Below are positions 39,061 through 49,401 of a stretch of 64,000 nt of DNA, in pieces. Every line of letters starts with the position of its first letter. Position 1 is the stretch's first letter. A model generated the notes under the pieces. It was not told where the DNA came from. It was given only the letters and a program-made list of their open reading frames with translations, and made no database searches. The position numbers were made by a program, and so were the translations under genes. Origin of the DNA: Candidatus Planktophila sp. (GTDB lineage Bacteria > Actinomycetota > Actinomycetes > Nanopelagicales > Nanopelagicaceae); NCBI GenBank assembly GCA_017858325.1, contig JAFMBT010000004.1, positions 1 through 64,000 of the forward strand, written 5' to 3'.

Positions 39061-40097
39061 TGTCTAAGAAGATTAACCTTGCCGTCATTGCTGGAGATGG
39101 AATCGGTCCTGAGGTTGTTACTCAAGGTATCCGGATTCTTGATGCAGTGGCTGCAAAGTACGACACCACTTTCACTAAGACCGAATACGACTTAGGCGCG
39201 GGATTTTGGCATCGCACCGGAGAAGTTCTTCCTGATTCAGTGATGGCAGAGATCGCAAAGTCTGATGCCATCTTGCTCGGAGCAGTGGGAGATCCCAGCG
39301 TTCCAAGCGGAGTTCTCGAGCGCGGTCTTTTACTTAAACTTCGCTTCGCCTTTGATCATTACATCAACTTACGCCCTGCCAAGCTTGCACCAGGAGTCAC
39401 AGGCCCATTGTCAACAACAGCGCCAATTGATTTCGTCGTTGTCCGCGAAGGAACCGAAGGCCCATATGTAGGTGCAGGCGGAGTTCTCGCTCTTGACACA
39501 GAACACGAGATAGCAACTGAAGAGTCACTCAACACTCGACGAGGTGCAGAGCGAACGATCAGATATGCATTTGAGTTAGCAAAAAAACGTGATCGCAAGA
39601 AGCTCACACTTGTTCACAAGAATAATGTGCTTACTCGTGCTGGAAGCCTCTGGACCCGTACATTTAATGAGGTTGCCACCGAGTATCCGATGATCACAAC
39701 GGAGTACATCCACGTTGATGCTGCCGCGATGTTCTTTGTTACCAATCCAGATCGCTTTGATGTCGTTGTTACAGATAATCTCTTCGGAGATATCTTGACC
39801 GATATTGCGGCGGCAATCTGTGGCGGTATCGGTTTAGCTGCCTCGGGCAATATCAATCCGACCGGCGCCTTTCCATCAATGTTTGAACCTGTTCACGGGT
39901 CAGCCCCTGATATCGCTGGAAAAAATCTAGCTGACCCGACTGCAACGGTGATGTCAATTGCCATCATGCTTGATCATCTCGGTATGACACAGGCAGCGCG
40001 CGATGTTGAAGCAGCAGTTGCTAAGTATCTTGCAACACGTGGATCAACCCAACGCAGCACAAGTGAAGTGGGGGATGCGCTTTTAGCGCTGCTCTAA
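39060..40097 (+). CDS. leuB: 3-isopropylmalate dehydrogenase
   Basis: Oxidative decarboxylase for leucine synthesis that also acts on 3-methylmalate in the citramalate route to isoleucine. It has 345 residues. GDGIGPEVV is at the N-terminus, and the metal and NAD region [19 protein letters not shown] and [11 protein letters not shown] are intact. The ATG overlaps the serA stop by one base. No leuA or leuCD lies nearby. Confidence 0.95.
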
Positions 40098-40098
40098 T

Positions 40099-41178
40099 AT
40101 GAAGATCACACTCAATCCCAACGCTAAAGATGCAGCAACACGCGATGCTCTCGTTGCTGAAGGTGGATTCGGTAAGTACTACACCGACCACATGGTTATC
40201 TGTGAGTGGGATGAGAAGAACGGTTGGGCAGAACCTGAACTAGTTCCCTACGGTCCGCTTACTTTAGATCCTGCAACAGCGGTCTTTCATTATGGACAAG
40301 AGATCTTCGAAGGAATGAAGGCATATCGCCAACCTGATGGCGGGATTGCACTCTTTCGCCCTGAGGCAAATGCTAAGAGATTTGCACGAAGTGCTGCACG
40401 TTTAGCTCTTCCTGAAATGCCAGTTGAACTCTTTATTGAAACTGTTGAAACTCTCGTAAAGCAAGATGCTGGTTGGGTTCCTAACAAAGTGGGAGAGTCT
40501 TTATATATTCGCCCATTTATGTTTGCTACCGAAGTCGGCTTAGGCGTACGCCCAACAAATAAAGCAACATTCCTTATTATCGCTACCCCTGCCGGTGCTT
40601 ACTTTGATCCATCAAAGGCTGTCTCTGTCTGGATCTCCACCGAATATGTCCGCGCTTCACAAGGCGGAACAGGAGAGGCCAAGTGCGGCGGAAATTACGC
40701 GGCTTCACTCGTTGCACAGAAGGCTGCAGCGAAAGAAGGCTGCGATCAAGTTGTCTGGTTAGATGCCGTCGAGCGCAAGTGGGTAGAAGAGATGGGCGGC
40801 ATGAATCTCTACTTTGTTAAAGGAGAAGGCGCCGCTGCCACAATCTTCACACCCAAACTCACCGGAACGCTGTTGCCAGGTGTTACACGCGATTCAATTT
40901 TAAGTGTTGCTGCAGATCTCGGATATACAGTTGAAGAAGGAATGATCAGCACCACCGATTGGCAAAATGGCATTGCCAGCGGTGAGATCACAGAAACATT
41001 TGCCTGTGGAACCGCCGCAGTTGTCTCACCGATCGGCCAAGCAAAGAGCGCGATGGGCACATGGGTTACTGGCGATGGTCAGCCAGGTTCGATCACAATG
41101 CAGATCCGCAATCACTTACTCGGTATCCAACATGGAAATATCGAAGATAAGCATGGCTGGGTGAAGAGAGTCCTCTAA
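40099..41178 (+). CDS. ilvE: branched-chain amino acid aminotransferase
   Basis: PLP enzyme performing the last transamination to Val, Leu and Ile. It has 359 residues, fold-type IV class II BCAT. The PLP-binding lysine is expected at Lys195 in GEAKCGGNYAAS. FHYGQEIFEGMKAYR and a C-terminal ACGTAAVVSPIG block are family hallmarks. It starts one base after leuB, and its stop overlaps the cimA start by one base. Confidence 0.95.
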   Translation: MKITLNPNAKDAATRDALVAEGGFGKYYTDHMVICEWDEKNGWAEPELVPYGPLTLDPATAVFHYGQEIFEGMKAYRQPDGGIALFRPEANAKRFARSAARLALPEMPVELFIETVETLVKQDAGWVPNKVGESLYIRPFMFATEVGLGVRPTNKATFLIIATPAGAYFDPSKAVSVWISTEYVRASQGGTGEAKCGGNYAASLVAQKAAAKEGCDQVVWLDAVERKWVEEMGGMNLYFVKGEGAAATIFTPKLTGTLLPGVTRDSILSVAADLGYTVEEGMISTTDWQNGIASGEITETFACGTAAVVSPIGQAKSAMGTWVTGDGQPGSITMQIRNHLLGIQHGNIEDKHGWVKRVL

Positions 41179-42764
41179 TGGCAATTGATGACTCATTCCA
41201 TATCTATGACACCACCTTGCGCGATGGCGCACAGCAAGAAGGGCTAAATCTCTCCGTCCACGACAAACTCACAATTGCACGCCACCTTGATGATCTCGGT
41301 GTTGGCTTTATTGAAGGTGGTTGGCCCGGAGCTAATCCAAAAGATACCGAATTCTTCGCACTGGCAAAGAAAGAACTCAAACTCAAGAATGCAATATTTG
41401 TTGCATTCGGTGCCACTCGCCGCCCCAATGTAAAGGCAGATGATGATGTCCTTCTCGGAGCCCTTCGCGATTCGGGCGCCCCAGTGGTAACTCTGGTTGC
41501 AAAGGCCTTTGATCGCCACGTTGATCTTGCACTCAAGACAACTCTTGATGAGAACCTCGAAATGATTCGCGAGAGCATCACACACCTTCGCCAAGAAGGA
41601 CAACGCGTATTTCTTGATGCAGAACACTTCTTTGATGGATACCGCAGCAATCGCGCCTACGCGCTAGAAGTTGTCCGCGTGGCGGCAGAATCTGGCGCTG
41701 ATGTCATAGCACTCTGCGATACCAACGGTGGAATGTTGCCCGATGAACTCTCACAAGTTGTCCACGATGTTCTTCAATCATCTCAGGCACGTATCGGTAT
41801 CCATTGCCACAATGACACTGGATGCGCCATCGCTAACTCGATGGCTGCCATTGCAGCAGGTGCCACCCACGTTCAAGGAACTCTTAACGGATACGGTGAG
41901 CGAACAGGTAACGCCGACCTTGTTTCGATTATCGCCAACTTAGAGTTGAAGAAAGATAAGCCAGTATTGCCCGAAAACGCCCTACGCGAAGCCTTCCGCA
42001 TCTCACATGCAGTTGCTGAGGTCACCAATGTTTCACCATCAGCGCGTCAACCATATGTAGGCGTATCCGCATTTGCACATAAGGCCGGGCTACATGCATC
42101 TGCAATCAAAGTTGATTCCAATCTTTACCAGCACGAAGATCCAGCATCTGTTGGAAACGATATGCGCATGCTGGTCTCTGAGATGGCTGGTCGTGCATCT
42201 ATTGAACTTAAATCCCTAGAACTCGGTGTTGACCTTGGGGGAGACCGCGAACTTATCGGCCGCGTTGTTGAAAAAGTGAAAGAGATGGAATCTCGCGGCT
42301 TCACATTCGAGGCAGCCGATGCATCCTTTGAGCTACTACTTCTTGAAGAACTCAACGAAGTTCGCCCAGCGTTTTTCACAATTGATCACTGGCTCACCAC
42401 AACAGAGCGCAGTGAAGGTTCAATTGTGACAAAGGCGGAAGTAACAGTCACCGCACAAGGAAAAGTGATTACCTGTAGCGGTACTGGAAATGGTCCGGTA
42501 AACGCCTTCGACCGTGCATTACGTGAAGGCCTAAACACACTGTATCCAGAGCTAGTCGTACTTGAACTTACCGATTACAAAGTTCGAATTCTTGAAGGTC
42601 GCCTTGGTACTGGCGCTATTACTCGCGTCTTAGTTGAAACATCCGATGGCAAAGGCAAATGGAGCACCGTTGGCGTCCACGAAAACGTCATCGCCGCATC
42701 TGCCATGGCACTTGAAGATGCACTCACCTTCGGCTTACTGCGACAAGGACGAAAGCCCGAGTAG
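41178..42764 (+). CDS. cimA: (R)-citramalate synthase
   Basis: Condenses pyruvate and acetyl-CoA to citramalate, giving 2-oxobutyrate for isoleucine without threonine deaminase. The 528-residue length matches CimA. YDTTLRDGAQQEGLNLSV holds the metal-binding Asp, GIHCHNDTGCAIANS is the His-containing signature, and a C-terminal LeuA-type allosteric domain spans about 400-525. Homologous 2-isopropylmalate synthases differ in length and start, and the location beside leuB and ilvE supports citramalate. The TAG stop forms part of the next gene's -10 box. Confidence 0.88.
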   Translation: MAIDDSFHIYDTTLRDGAQQEGLNLSVHDKLTIARHLDDLGVGFIEGGWPGANPKDTEFFALAKKELKLKNAIFVAFGATRRPNVKADDDVLLGALRDSGAPVVTLVAKAFDRHVDLALKTTLDENLEMIRESITHLRQEGQRVFLDAEHFFDGYRSNRAYALEVVRVAAESGADVIALCDTNGGMLPDELSQVVHDVLQSSQARIGIHCHNDTGCAIANSMAAIAAGATHVQGTLNGYGERTGNADLVSIIANLELKKDKPVLPENALREAFRISHAVAEVTNVSPSARQPYVGVSAFAHKAGLHASAIKVDSNLYQHEDPASVGNDMRMLVSEMAGRASIELKSLELGVDLGGDRELIGRVVEKVKEMESRGFTFEAADASFELLLLEELNEVRPAFFTIDHWLTTTERSEGSIVTKAEVTVTAQGKVITCSGTGNGPVNAFDRALREGLNTLYPELVVLELTDYKVRILEGRLGTGAITRVLVETSDGKGKWSTVGVHENVIAASAMALEDALTFGLLRQGRKPE

Positions 42765-42767
42765 CCT
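42762..42767 (+). promoter_or_regulatory. -10 box for leaderless xerC transcript
   Basis: TAGCCT, overlapping the cimA stop codon, ends 6 bases before the xerC ATG. Confidence 0.45.
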
Positions 42768-42773
42768 TTATCT

Positions 42774-43688
42774 ATGAGCCATGACTTCGAAAAGATCCGT
42801 CATGACTTTGCGTTTCATATAGAGCGTGAACGCAGCCTCTCTGTGCATACTGTCAGGGCATATCTGGGTGATGTCGACAGCCTGTTAGCGCATTTGGATT
42901 CATTGGGTGTGAGGGATTTTTCACAATTAACACTGGCTCACATTCGCTCGTGGTTGGCTAATCAGCAGGTCAAAGGTGGTGCGCGAACTACCTTGTCGCG
43001 CCGCGCGGTTTCCATCCGCATCTTTACCAAGTGGGCACATAAGAAAGGTTTCCTGGCCAGCGATGTAGGAATTTCACTTGCAATACCTAAGGGTCATCGC
43101 ACTCTGCCGGATGTACTCACCGTGGCTGATGCATCCCTTGCGATGGATGCACTGGGAGTAAGAGTTGGTGAAGAAAAAGGACCGCTTGCAGTGCGCGATC
43201 TGGCAATCCTGGAAGTTCTCTATGCAACGGGTGCGCGAGTTTCAGAGCTCTGCGGACTTGATTTTGCAGATGTTGATTATTCGCGCAATACGATTCGAGT
43301 ATTGGGTAAAGGAAATAAAGAGCGGACTATTCCGTTGGGAAATCCTGCTATGAAGGCACTTGATTCGTGGATAAAGAGCGCTCGTCCATCTCTAGCTAGC
43401 GACAAGTCTGGCACAGCTGTATTTCTTGGGGCGCGCGGAAAGCGAATTGATCAGCGCACTGTTCGCACTGTGGTTTATGAGGCGCTCTCGGCACTCGAAG
43501 GGGTGGAGCGAATGGGGCCGCATGGGCTGCGCCATTCTGCGGCTACACATTTACTTGAAGGGGGAGCAGACCTTCGTACGGTGCAAGAAATCTTGGGCCA
43601 CGCATCCCTTGCAACGACGCAGATCTACACCCATGTATCCACCGAAAGGCTTCAAAAAGCCTTTAAGCAGGCTCATCCCCGCGCCTAA
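42774..43688 (+). CDS. xerC: tyrosine recombinase XerC/XerD
   Basis: Resolves chromosome dimers at dif. It has 304 residues. A SAM-like core-binding domain occupies about 1-95. Catalytic residues in the expected order are Arg155 (TGARVSEL), Lys179, His250, Arg253 (HGLRHSAATH), His276 and nucleophile Tyr285 (TTQIYTHV). The location upstream of rpsB matches actinobacterial xerC. This is the intact housekeeping recombinase, unlike the broken integrase at the left of the window. Confidence 0.92.
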   Translation: MSHDFEKIRHDFAFHIERERSLSVHTVRAYLGDVDSLLAHLDSLGVRDFSQLTLAHIRSWLANQQVKGGARTTLSRRAVSIRIFTKWAHKKGFLASDVGISLAIPKGHRTLPDVLTVADASLAMDALGVRVGEEKGPLAVRDLAILEVLYATGARVSELCGLDFADVDYSRNTIRVLGKGNKERTIPLGNPAMKALDSWIKSARPSLASDKSGTAVFLGARGKRIDQRTVRTVVYEALSALEGVERMGPHGLRHSAATHLLEGGADLRTVQEILGHASLATTQIYTHVSTERLQKAFKQAHPRA

Positions 43689-43697
43689 GGTGGGATT

Positions 43698-43723
43698 TTG
43701 CACTCATCTGGCTCAGGTAGAAT
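43698..43723 (+). promoter_or_regulatory. candidate rpsB promoter
   Basis: A -10 box TAGAAT lies at 43718-43723. Two overlapping -35 options are seen: TTTTGC (starting 43696, 16-bp spacer) and TTGCAC (43698, 14-bp spacer). Transcription would start about 205 bases before rpsB. Confidence 0.4.
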
Positions 43724-43847
43724 TTCGCTCAGCATCAGTTGAAAAATTGATGACTTCTCAGTACTTAATTCGTGAATCGCGTATGCGAGGAATGAAGGCC
43801 ACTTCGGTCTGATGTCTCTGACATTAGTCGGCGTTGTAAGTGCGACG

Positions 43848-43919
43848 GACTTAACAAAGCGTTAAGTCATAAACCGAGCAGATTTTCTGCGAGTGCTTAC
43901 GCGCGCGCATAGAAAATCT
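43848..43919 (+). promoter_or_regulatory. structured rpsB 5' leader with two hairpins
   Basis: The first hairpin is a perfect 8-bp stem, GACTTAAC-AAAGC-GTTAAGTC (43848-43868). The second pairs AGATTTTCT (43880-43888) with AGAAAATCT (43911-43919), encloses a GCG-rich inner loop, and ends just before the AAGGAG of rpsB. This layout suits autoregulation by ribosomal protein S2, but that is inference. Confidence 0.55.
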
Positions 43920-43935
43920 AAAAAGGAGTGCCGTC

Positions 43936-44736
43936 ATGGCAGGAGTAACAATGCGTGAACTCCTCGACAGTGGAGTCCATTTTGGACATCAGACACGTCG
44001 ATGGAACCCAAAGATGAAGCGTTTTATTTTCACAGAACGCAATGGCATCTACATCATCGATATTCAGCAATCACTTGCTTTGATCGATCAGGCGTATGCC
44101 TTCGTAAAAGATACAGTTGCAAAGGGTGGCCACGTTCTATTCGTTGGCACAAAGAAGCAGGCACACCAGCCAATTATTCAGCAGGCTGCACGCGTTGGTA
44201 TGCCAACTGTGACAGAGCGCTGGTTAGGTGGAATGCTCACCAACTTCCCAACTGTCTACAAGCGTATTCAGCGTCTTAAGGAGCTCGAAGCCCTTGAGAA
44301 TGCAAATGACATGTTGCTGACAAAGAAGGAACTTCTAGTGCTTCGTCGTGAGCGCGAAAAACTTCACAAGAACCTTGACGGTATCCGTCACATGACCAAG
44401 TTGCCTTCAGCAATCTGGGTTGTCGATACCAAGAAGGAGCACCTCGCGGTTGCCGAAGCCAAGAAGCTCGGTATCCCTGTTATTGCAATTCTTGATACCA
44501 ACTGTGATCCAGATGAAGTTGATTACAAGATTCCTGGTAACGATGATGCAATCCGTTCAATCGAATTGCTCACACGTGTCATCACAGATGCAATCGTTGA
44601 GGGCCTCAAGGCTCGCACAGCGACAACATCTGCAGATGTAAAGCCGGTTGAGGCAGCAACTGCAGAGACTGCAACTGCTGAACTTGAGAGTGCAATTCTT
44701 AATTCAGCAGCTCCAGCAGAAACCCCGGAGGCGTAA
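43936..44736 (+). CDS. rpsB: 30S ribosomal protein S2
   Basis: A 266-residue small-subunit protein starting [20 protein letters not shown], with the signature [21 protein letters not shown]-terminal Ala/Thr/Glu-rich tail of about 45 residues extends beyond the core, as is common in actinobacteria. AAGGAG precedes the ATG. It heads the rpsB-tsf-pyrH-frr run. Confidence 0.97.
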   Translation: MAGVTMRELLDSGVHFGHQTRRWNPKMKRFIFTERNGIYIIDIQQSLALIDQAYAFVKDTVAKGGHVLFVGTKKQAHQPIIQQAARVGMPTVTERWLGGMLTNFPTVYKRIQRLKELEALENANDMLLTKKELLVLRREREKLHKNLDGIRHMTKLPSAIWVVDTKKEHLAVAEAKKLGIPVIAILDTNCDPDEVDYKIPGNDDAIRSIELLTRVITDAIVEGLKARTATTSADVKPVEAATAETATAELESAILNSAAPAETPEA

Positions 44737-44739
44737 GAA

Positions 44740-45567
44740 TTGGCTAACTACACAGCAGAAGATGTAAAGCGTCTCCGCGAAGCAACCGCTGCGGGAATGC
44801 TTGATTGCAAGAAGGCCTTAGATGAAGCAGATGGCGATTATGACAAAGCCCTCGATATCATCCGTGTTAAGGGACTTAAGGGCGTAACAAAGCGCGAAGG
44901 TCGTCTGACATCAAATGGTCTTGTTGTTGCAAAGGTCTCAGGAGATCTTGGCGTCATGCTCGAACTCAACTGTGAGACAGACTTCGTTGCAAAGGGCGAG
45001 CGTTTTATCGCTCTCGGTGATGAACTCGTAGAGCACCTGCAATCAGCAAAGAGTTCAGATGTCGAATCATTCCTTTCCTCAACGATGGCAAATGGAAAGA
45101 CAGTGCAATTCGTTATTGACGAAGGCAATGCCACGCTGGGTGAAAAGATTGAAGTTCGTAACGTTGCAGTGATCGAAGGACCAGTTGGTCTCTATCTTCA
45201 CAAAACCAGCCCAGATCTTCCACCACAGGTGGGTGTTCTCGTCTCACTTGCAAAGGAAGCAGCAGAAGTGGGTAAGGATGTTGCCCAGCACATTGCAGCA
45301 TTTGCGCCAAAGTTTGTTCACCGTGATGACGTACCTACAGATTTGATCGAGAACGAGCGCCGTGTTGCAGAAGCGACAGCGCGCGAAGAGGGGAAGCCAG
45401 AAGCCGCCCTTTCAAAGATCATTGAGGGTCGCGTGACCGGCTTTGTTAAGGAAGTCAGCTTGCTCGAACAGGCATTTGCCAAAGATGCCAAGAAGACTGT
45501 GCAGCAGATCCTTGATGAGGCAGGAACCGCCGTCAAGAAGTTCCACCGTTTCCGCGTCGGTCAGTAG
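44740..45567 (+). CDS. tsf: elongation factor Ts
   Basis: Guanine-nucleotide exchange factor for EF-Tu, 275 residues. The start is TTG at 44740, supported by GGAGG 7 bases upstream and the canonical beginning MANYTAEDVKRLREATAAGM. TDFV motif CETDFVAKGERF and a C-terminal LLEQAFAKD region are present. It is cotranscribed with rpsB 3 bp upstream. Confidence 0.96.
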   Translation: MANYTAEDVKRLREATAAGMLDCKKALDEADGDYDKALDIIRVKGLKGVTKREGRLTSNGLVVAKVSGDLGVMLELNCETDFVAKGERFIALGDELVEHLQSAKSSDVESFLSSTMANGKTVQFVIDEGNATLGEKIEVRNVAVIEGPVGLYLHKTSPDLPPQVGVLVSLAKEAAEVGKDVAQHIAAFAPKFVHRDDVPTDLIENERRVAEATAREEGKPEAALSKIIEGRVTGFVKEVSLLEQAFAKDAKKTVQQILDEAGTAVKKFHRFRVGQ

Positions 45568-45606
45568 ACTTACAGAACGAAATATTAGAGTTGAAAGGAG
45601 CACCCA

Positions 45607-46329
45607 ATGCCCGGTACACGAGGTTCGTATCGGAGGGTGCTCCTTAAACTTTCTGGGGAAGTTTTTGGTGGCACCAAAGGCATCGGTGTTGATCCCGATG
45701 TCTTAGCAGATGTGGCAAAGCAGATCGCAACGGTAGTCCGCGAAGGAACTCAGATCGCAATTGTTGTTGGTGGAGGTAACTTCTTTAGAGGTGCAGAGCT
45801 CTCAGAGCGCGGCATGGAACGCTCGCGCGCCGATTACATGGGAATGCTCGGCACCGTAATGAATTGTTTAGCGTTACAAGATTTTCTTGAGAAAGAGGGT
45901 GTTGATACTCGCGTCCAAACAGCGATCACCATGGGCCAGGTGGCAGAGCCATATGTTCCACGCCGGGCCATTCGACATCTTGAAAAAGGTCGCGTTGTAA
46001 TTTTCGGAGCCGGTGCGGGAATGCCATTTTTCACAACCGATACCGTTGCGGCGCAACGCGCACTTGAAATTGGTGCAGAGGCGCTACTTCTTGCAAAGAG
46101 CGGTGTGGATGGCGTCTATAACGCAGATCCACGTAAAGATTCGACGGCCGTTAAGTACGACTCGATCTCCTACGATGAGGTCCTGCAGAAATCCTTGGCC
46201 GTTGCAGATGCTGCAGCCTTTAGCCTCTGCCGGGAGAACTCACTGCCTATCGTGGTCTTTGATTTGATGGCTGCAGGCAATATTGGCCGCGCGGTTCGCG
46301 GTGAAAAGATCGGAACACTCGTTGCATAG
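45607..46329 (+). CDS. pyrH: uridylate kinase
   Basis: UMP kinase of pyrimidine synthesis, 240 residues, hexameric amino-acid-kinase fold. Motifs are [24 protein letters not shown] and [21 protein letters not shown] lies before the ATG. Its place between tsf and frr is conserved across bacteria. Confidence 0.97.
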   Translation: MPGTRGSYRRVLLKLSGEVFGGTKGIGVDPDVLADVAKQIATVVREGTQIAIVVGGGNFFRGAELSERGMERSRADYMGMLGTVMNCLALQDFLEKEGVDTRVQTAITMGQVAEPYVPRRAIRHLEKGRVVIFGAGAGMPFFTTDTVAAQRALEIGAEALLLAKSGVDGVYNADPRKDSTAVKYDSISYDEVLQKSLAVADAAAFSLCRENSLPIVVFDLMAAGNIGRAVRGEKIGTLVA

Positions 46330-46377
46330 GCAACAAGTTGATATCTTTAAGACCTCTATGGACGGGATGGGAAAACC

Positions 46378-46941
46378 ATGGCAGATATAGCAACGCTTTT
46401 AGCCGATGCTGAATCGAAGATGAATAAGGCTGTCGAGGTTGCTAAAGATGACTTCGGCGCTATTCGCACCGGCCGGGCTCATCCTGCAATGTTTAATAAA
46501 ATTATGGTCGATTACTACGGCACCTTTACACCTCTATCGCAGTTAGCGACAATCCAGATTCCAGAGCCACGGATGGCAGTTGTTTCACCCTTTGATAAAG
46601 GCGCTATGGCCGGGATTGAAAAGGCGATCCGTGATTCAGATCTCGGCGTTAACCCTCAGACCGATGGCGTTGTGATCCGCGTGAATTTCCCGCAATTAAC
46701 TGAGGAACGCCGCAAGGATTACATCAAGGTGGCCAAGACCAAGGCGGAAGATTCAAAGATTTCAATGCGCAACATCCGTCGCCATGCGAAAGAGGCTATG
46801 GAAAAGCTGGAGAAAGATGGCGATATTGGAAAAGATGATGTCGCACGTGGCGAGAAAGAGTTGGAGAAAGTCACAGCAGATCACGTCGCCAAGATTGATG
46901 AACTACTCAAGCATAAGGAGACTGAACTTCTCGAGGTCTAG
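46378..46941 (+). CDS. frr: ribosome recycling factor
   Basis: Splits post-termination ribosomes together with EF-G. The 187-residue length is normal. A three-helix bundle is suggested by the heptad-like C-terminal half, with motifs GRAHPAMFNKIMVDYYG and LTEERRKDYIKVAK. It lies 48 bp after pyrH. Confidence 0.97.
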   Translation: MADIATLLADAESKMNKAVEVAKDDFGAIRTGRAHPAMFNKIMVDYYGTFTPLSQLATIQIPEPRMAVVSPFDKGAMAGIEKAIRDSDLGVNPQTDGVVIRVNFPQLTEERRKDYIKVAKTKAEDSKISMRNIRRHAKEAMEKLEKDGDIGKDDVARGEKELEKVTADHVAKIDELLKHKETELLEV

Positions 46942-46958
46942 AGAGTTCCTAAATCCCT

Positions 46959-47804
46959 GTGAGTGATTTACATTCTTTTAATGAGGCGATCAACGAGCGC
47001 GCAGGGCGCAAGTTGGTTCCATCCATCCTTGTCGGACTTGGCCTCATCGCCCTTATCTGGCTATCACTTGCCTTTGAACGGGTAATTTTTGCCGGCCTTG
47101 TCTCGATCGCTCTGATTTTAGCTATTCAAGAACTCTCTCGCGCCTTTACTTCGATAGGTTTTGTAAACTCATTTAGAACTCTGGCAGTTGCAGTCTTTGC
47201 AATCTCCATGACTACCTGGTTTGCAGGGATCAACGGATTGGCAGTTGCTACTGCGGCAAGTTTCACGCTTATTCTCTTACTCTCGCTCAGGCACGGCACC
47301 GAAAACTTTATCAAGCGTGCCAGCTCAACTGCGCTGGCACTTCTCTATCTTCCATTTTTGGGTGGCTTCATTATCTTGATCGCCCGCCCTAATAACGGCC
47401 TGGCAGCGGTAATGACTTTTTTAGTCCTGATTGGTTGCAACGACACCTTCGGATATCTCGTTGGCGTTCTGATCGGAAAGCATCGCTTTGCACCGAATAT
47501 CAGCCCAAAGAAATCAGTAGAAGGCTTGATTGGATCGATTATTGCAACATCTATTGGTGGGGCGTTGGCTTTTCATTACATCCTAGAGAGTGATTATCGC
47601 TACGGGATCGCGACAGGGTTGATGACTGTCTTCACTGCAACGTGTGGTGATCTCATTGAAAGTGCGATGAAACGAGATATGTCACTTAAGGATATGGGGA
47701 CCTTGTTACCTGGCCATGGCGGAGTTCTTGATCGCATCGATTCTGCAATATTTTCAGCTCCAGCTATCTATATCGCACTCGAACTCGTCAAACGGTTCTC
47801 ATGA
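46959..47804 (+). CDS. cdsA: phosphatidate cytidylyltransferase
   Basis: Makes CDP-diacylglycerol for phospholipids in the membrane. It has 281 residues and about eight hydrophobic helices. The CDS signature is near the C-terminus: [18 protein letters not shown] continuing into HGGVLDRID. The start is GTG at 46959. The stop overlaps the rlmN ATG by 4 bases. Confidence 0.95.
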   Translation: MSDLHSFNEAINERAGRKLVPSILVGLGLIALIWLSLAFERVIFAGLVSIALILAIQELSRAFTSIGFVNSFRTLAVAVFAISMTTWFAGINGLAVATAASFTLILLLSLRHGTENFIKRASSTALALLYLPFLGGFIILIARPNNGLAAVMTFLVLIGCNDTFGYLVGVLIGKHRFAPNISPKKSVEGLIGSIIATSIGGALAFHYILESDYRYGIATGLMTVFTATCGDLIESAMKRDMSLKDMGTLLPGHGGVLDRIDSAIFSAPAIYIALELVKRFS

Positions 47805-48913
47805 TTGAGATTCCACTAGTTTTTGACGAGCCACCCCAGAAGAAGAAGGCACCTAAGCACCTGGCTGATCTCTCACCGGCAGAGCGCAAGGCGTGGGCGG
47901 CGCAACTTGGTTTTCAACCATTTCGCGCCTCACAAGTAGCAACACATTACTTCTCACATCTATCTAATAAGCCTGAGCAGTGGAGTGATATCCCGGCAGA
48001 TCAGCGCGAGACGATAGCAGCGGCTCTTACGCCGCAACTGATCGAGCTTGTAACAACTCGAACAACTGATGGGGGAATGACGAGAAAAGATTTGTGGAAA
48101 CTCCATGATGGAGTTCTCGTTGAATCTGTTCTGATGCGATACACCGATCGCGTGACTGTCTGTATCTCATCCCAGGCAGGATGTGGAATGAATTGCCCAT
48201 TCTGCGCTACAGGTCAGGCCGGTCTTACGCGAAATCTCACAGCTGGCGAGATCACAGAACAGATTGTTGCCGCAGCTCGGGCCTGCCAGGATGGCGAATT
48301 ACCTGGGGGCCCTACGCGATTATCGAATATTGTCTTTATGGGTATGGGAGAACCACTTGCCAATTACAGCGCAGTTGTCCGCACACTTCATAACATCGTA
48401 GATCCAAACCCTGATGGACTTGGCATCAGTGCGCGCTCTGTCACTGTTTCAACGGTCGGCTTGGTTAATGGAATTGAAAAATTGATGGATGAAGGCATTA
48501 ACTGCACATTGGCAGTTTCTCTTCATACTCCAGATGATGAACTGCGCGATACCTTGGTGCCAATTAATAATCGTTTCAATGTTCGTGAAGTCTTGGCAGC
48601 TGCTGATGCCTACGAGAAGAAGACTGGCCGCCGCTACTCCATTGAATACGCACTCATTAGAGATATCAACGATCAATCGTGGCGCTCAGATTTACTGGGA
48701 CGCTTACTCAAAAGCCGTAACGCCCACGTTAATCTGATTCCACTTAATCCGACCCCGGGGTCGAAATGGACCGCTTCTCGTCGTGAGGACGAAGCGGAAT
48801 TCGTACGAATCCTGGAAAGCTATGGAGTTCCTGTGACGGTACGTGACACTCGTGGCCGTGAGATCGATGGGGCGTGTGGCCAATTGGCCGCTGCCGAAAA
48901 GGGAAAAGAATAA
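47801..48913 (+). CDS. rlmN: 23S rRNA (adenine-2503-C2)-methyltransferase RlmN
   Basis: Radical SAM enzyme methylating A2503 of 23S rRNA and A37 of some tRNAs. It has 370 residues. The Fe-S CxxxCxxC motif is Cys128, Cys132 and Cys135 ([11 protein letters not shown]). [11 protein letters not shown] and a C-terminal [17 protein letters not shown] with the catalytic Cys follow. It overlaps cdsA by 4 bases. The usual next gene dxr lies 7 kb on, displaced by the dinB and polyamine genes. Confidence 0.95.
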   Translation: MIEIPLVFDEPPQKKKAPKHLADLSPAERKAWAAQLGFQPFRASQVATHYFSHLSNKPEQWSDIPADQRETIAAALTPQLIELVTTRTTDGGMTRKDLWKLHDGVLVESVLMRYTDRVTVCISSQAGCGMNCPFCATGQAGLTRNLTAGEITEQIVAAARACQDGELPGGPTRLSNIVFMGMGEPLANYSAVVRTLHNIVDPNPDGLGISARSVTVSTVGLVNGIEKLMDEGINCTLAVSLHTPDDELRDTLVPINNRFNVREVLAAADAYEKKTGRRYSIEYALIRDINDQSWRSDLLGRLLKSRNAHVNLIPLNPTPGSKWTASRREDEAEFVRILESYGVPVTVRDTRGREIDGACGQLAAAEKGKE

Positions 48914-48914
48914 G

Positions 48915-48920
48915 TAGACT
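48915..48920 (+). promoter_or_regulatory. -10 box for leaderless dinB-like transcript
   Basis: TAGACT ends 7 bases before the ATG at 48928, just after the rlmN stop. This distance selects that ATG over an in-frame one 54 bases upstream. Confidence 0.5.
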
Positions 48921-48927
48921 CGGCGCT

Positions 48928-49398
48928 ATGGATATCCGTGAGGCGGCAGCAGCGTATGAAAGTTCCACTCAATTTTTTCTCAATCTCGCGCGCGGTGTGG
49001 CGCCAGAACAATTAGATGTCCACCATGAAAACGGTTGGTCTGCTCGCCAAATTATTCACCATGTCGCCGACTCTGAAGCCCAGTCATATGCCCGTCTTAG
49101 GCGATTGGTGGCAGAACCTGAGGGCAGCCTGATTCAAGGATATGACGAAAGCGCCTGGGCCGAATGTGAAAAGCTCGGCTATCAAGATTCACCAGTGGAG
49201 AATTCAATTGCTGTTTATGCAGCGGTGCGTGCCGGTTCACTTGATGTCCTTAAGCGTTTAGAAGAAACTGATTTAGAAAAATCGGGGGAGCATTCAGAGC
49301 GTGGAAAATTCACAATCGAGACATGGTTACAGAGTTATATAAAGCATCCGCTTGATCACGGCGATCAATTAATTAGAGCAACCAAGGGGCAGGAGTAG
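48928..49398 (+). CDS. DinB/YfiT-like putative metal-dependent enzyme
   Basis: A 156-residue four-helix protein of the DinB superfamily, which includes mycothiol- or bacillithiol-dependent transferases and many uncharacterised members. The conserved opening GWSARQIIHHVADSE carries His ligands, and a later HPLDHGDQL supplies the third His of a possible metal site. The reaction is not predictable. The start ATG at 48928 follows TAGACT by 7 bases. It lies 3 bp upstream of the aldehyde dehydrogenase gene and may be cotranscribed with it. Confidence 0.8.
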   Translation: MDIREAAAAYESSTQFFLNLARGVAPEQLDVHHENGWSARQIIHHVADSEAQSYARLRRLVAEPEGSLIQGYDESAWAECEKLGYQDSPVENSIAVYAAVRAGSLDVLKRLEETDLEKSGEHSERGKFTIETWLQSYIKHPLDHGDQLIRATKGQE

Positions 49399-49401
49399 GT
49401 T

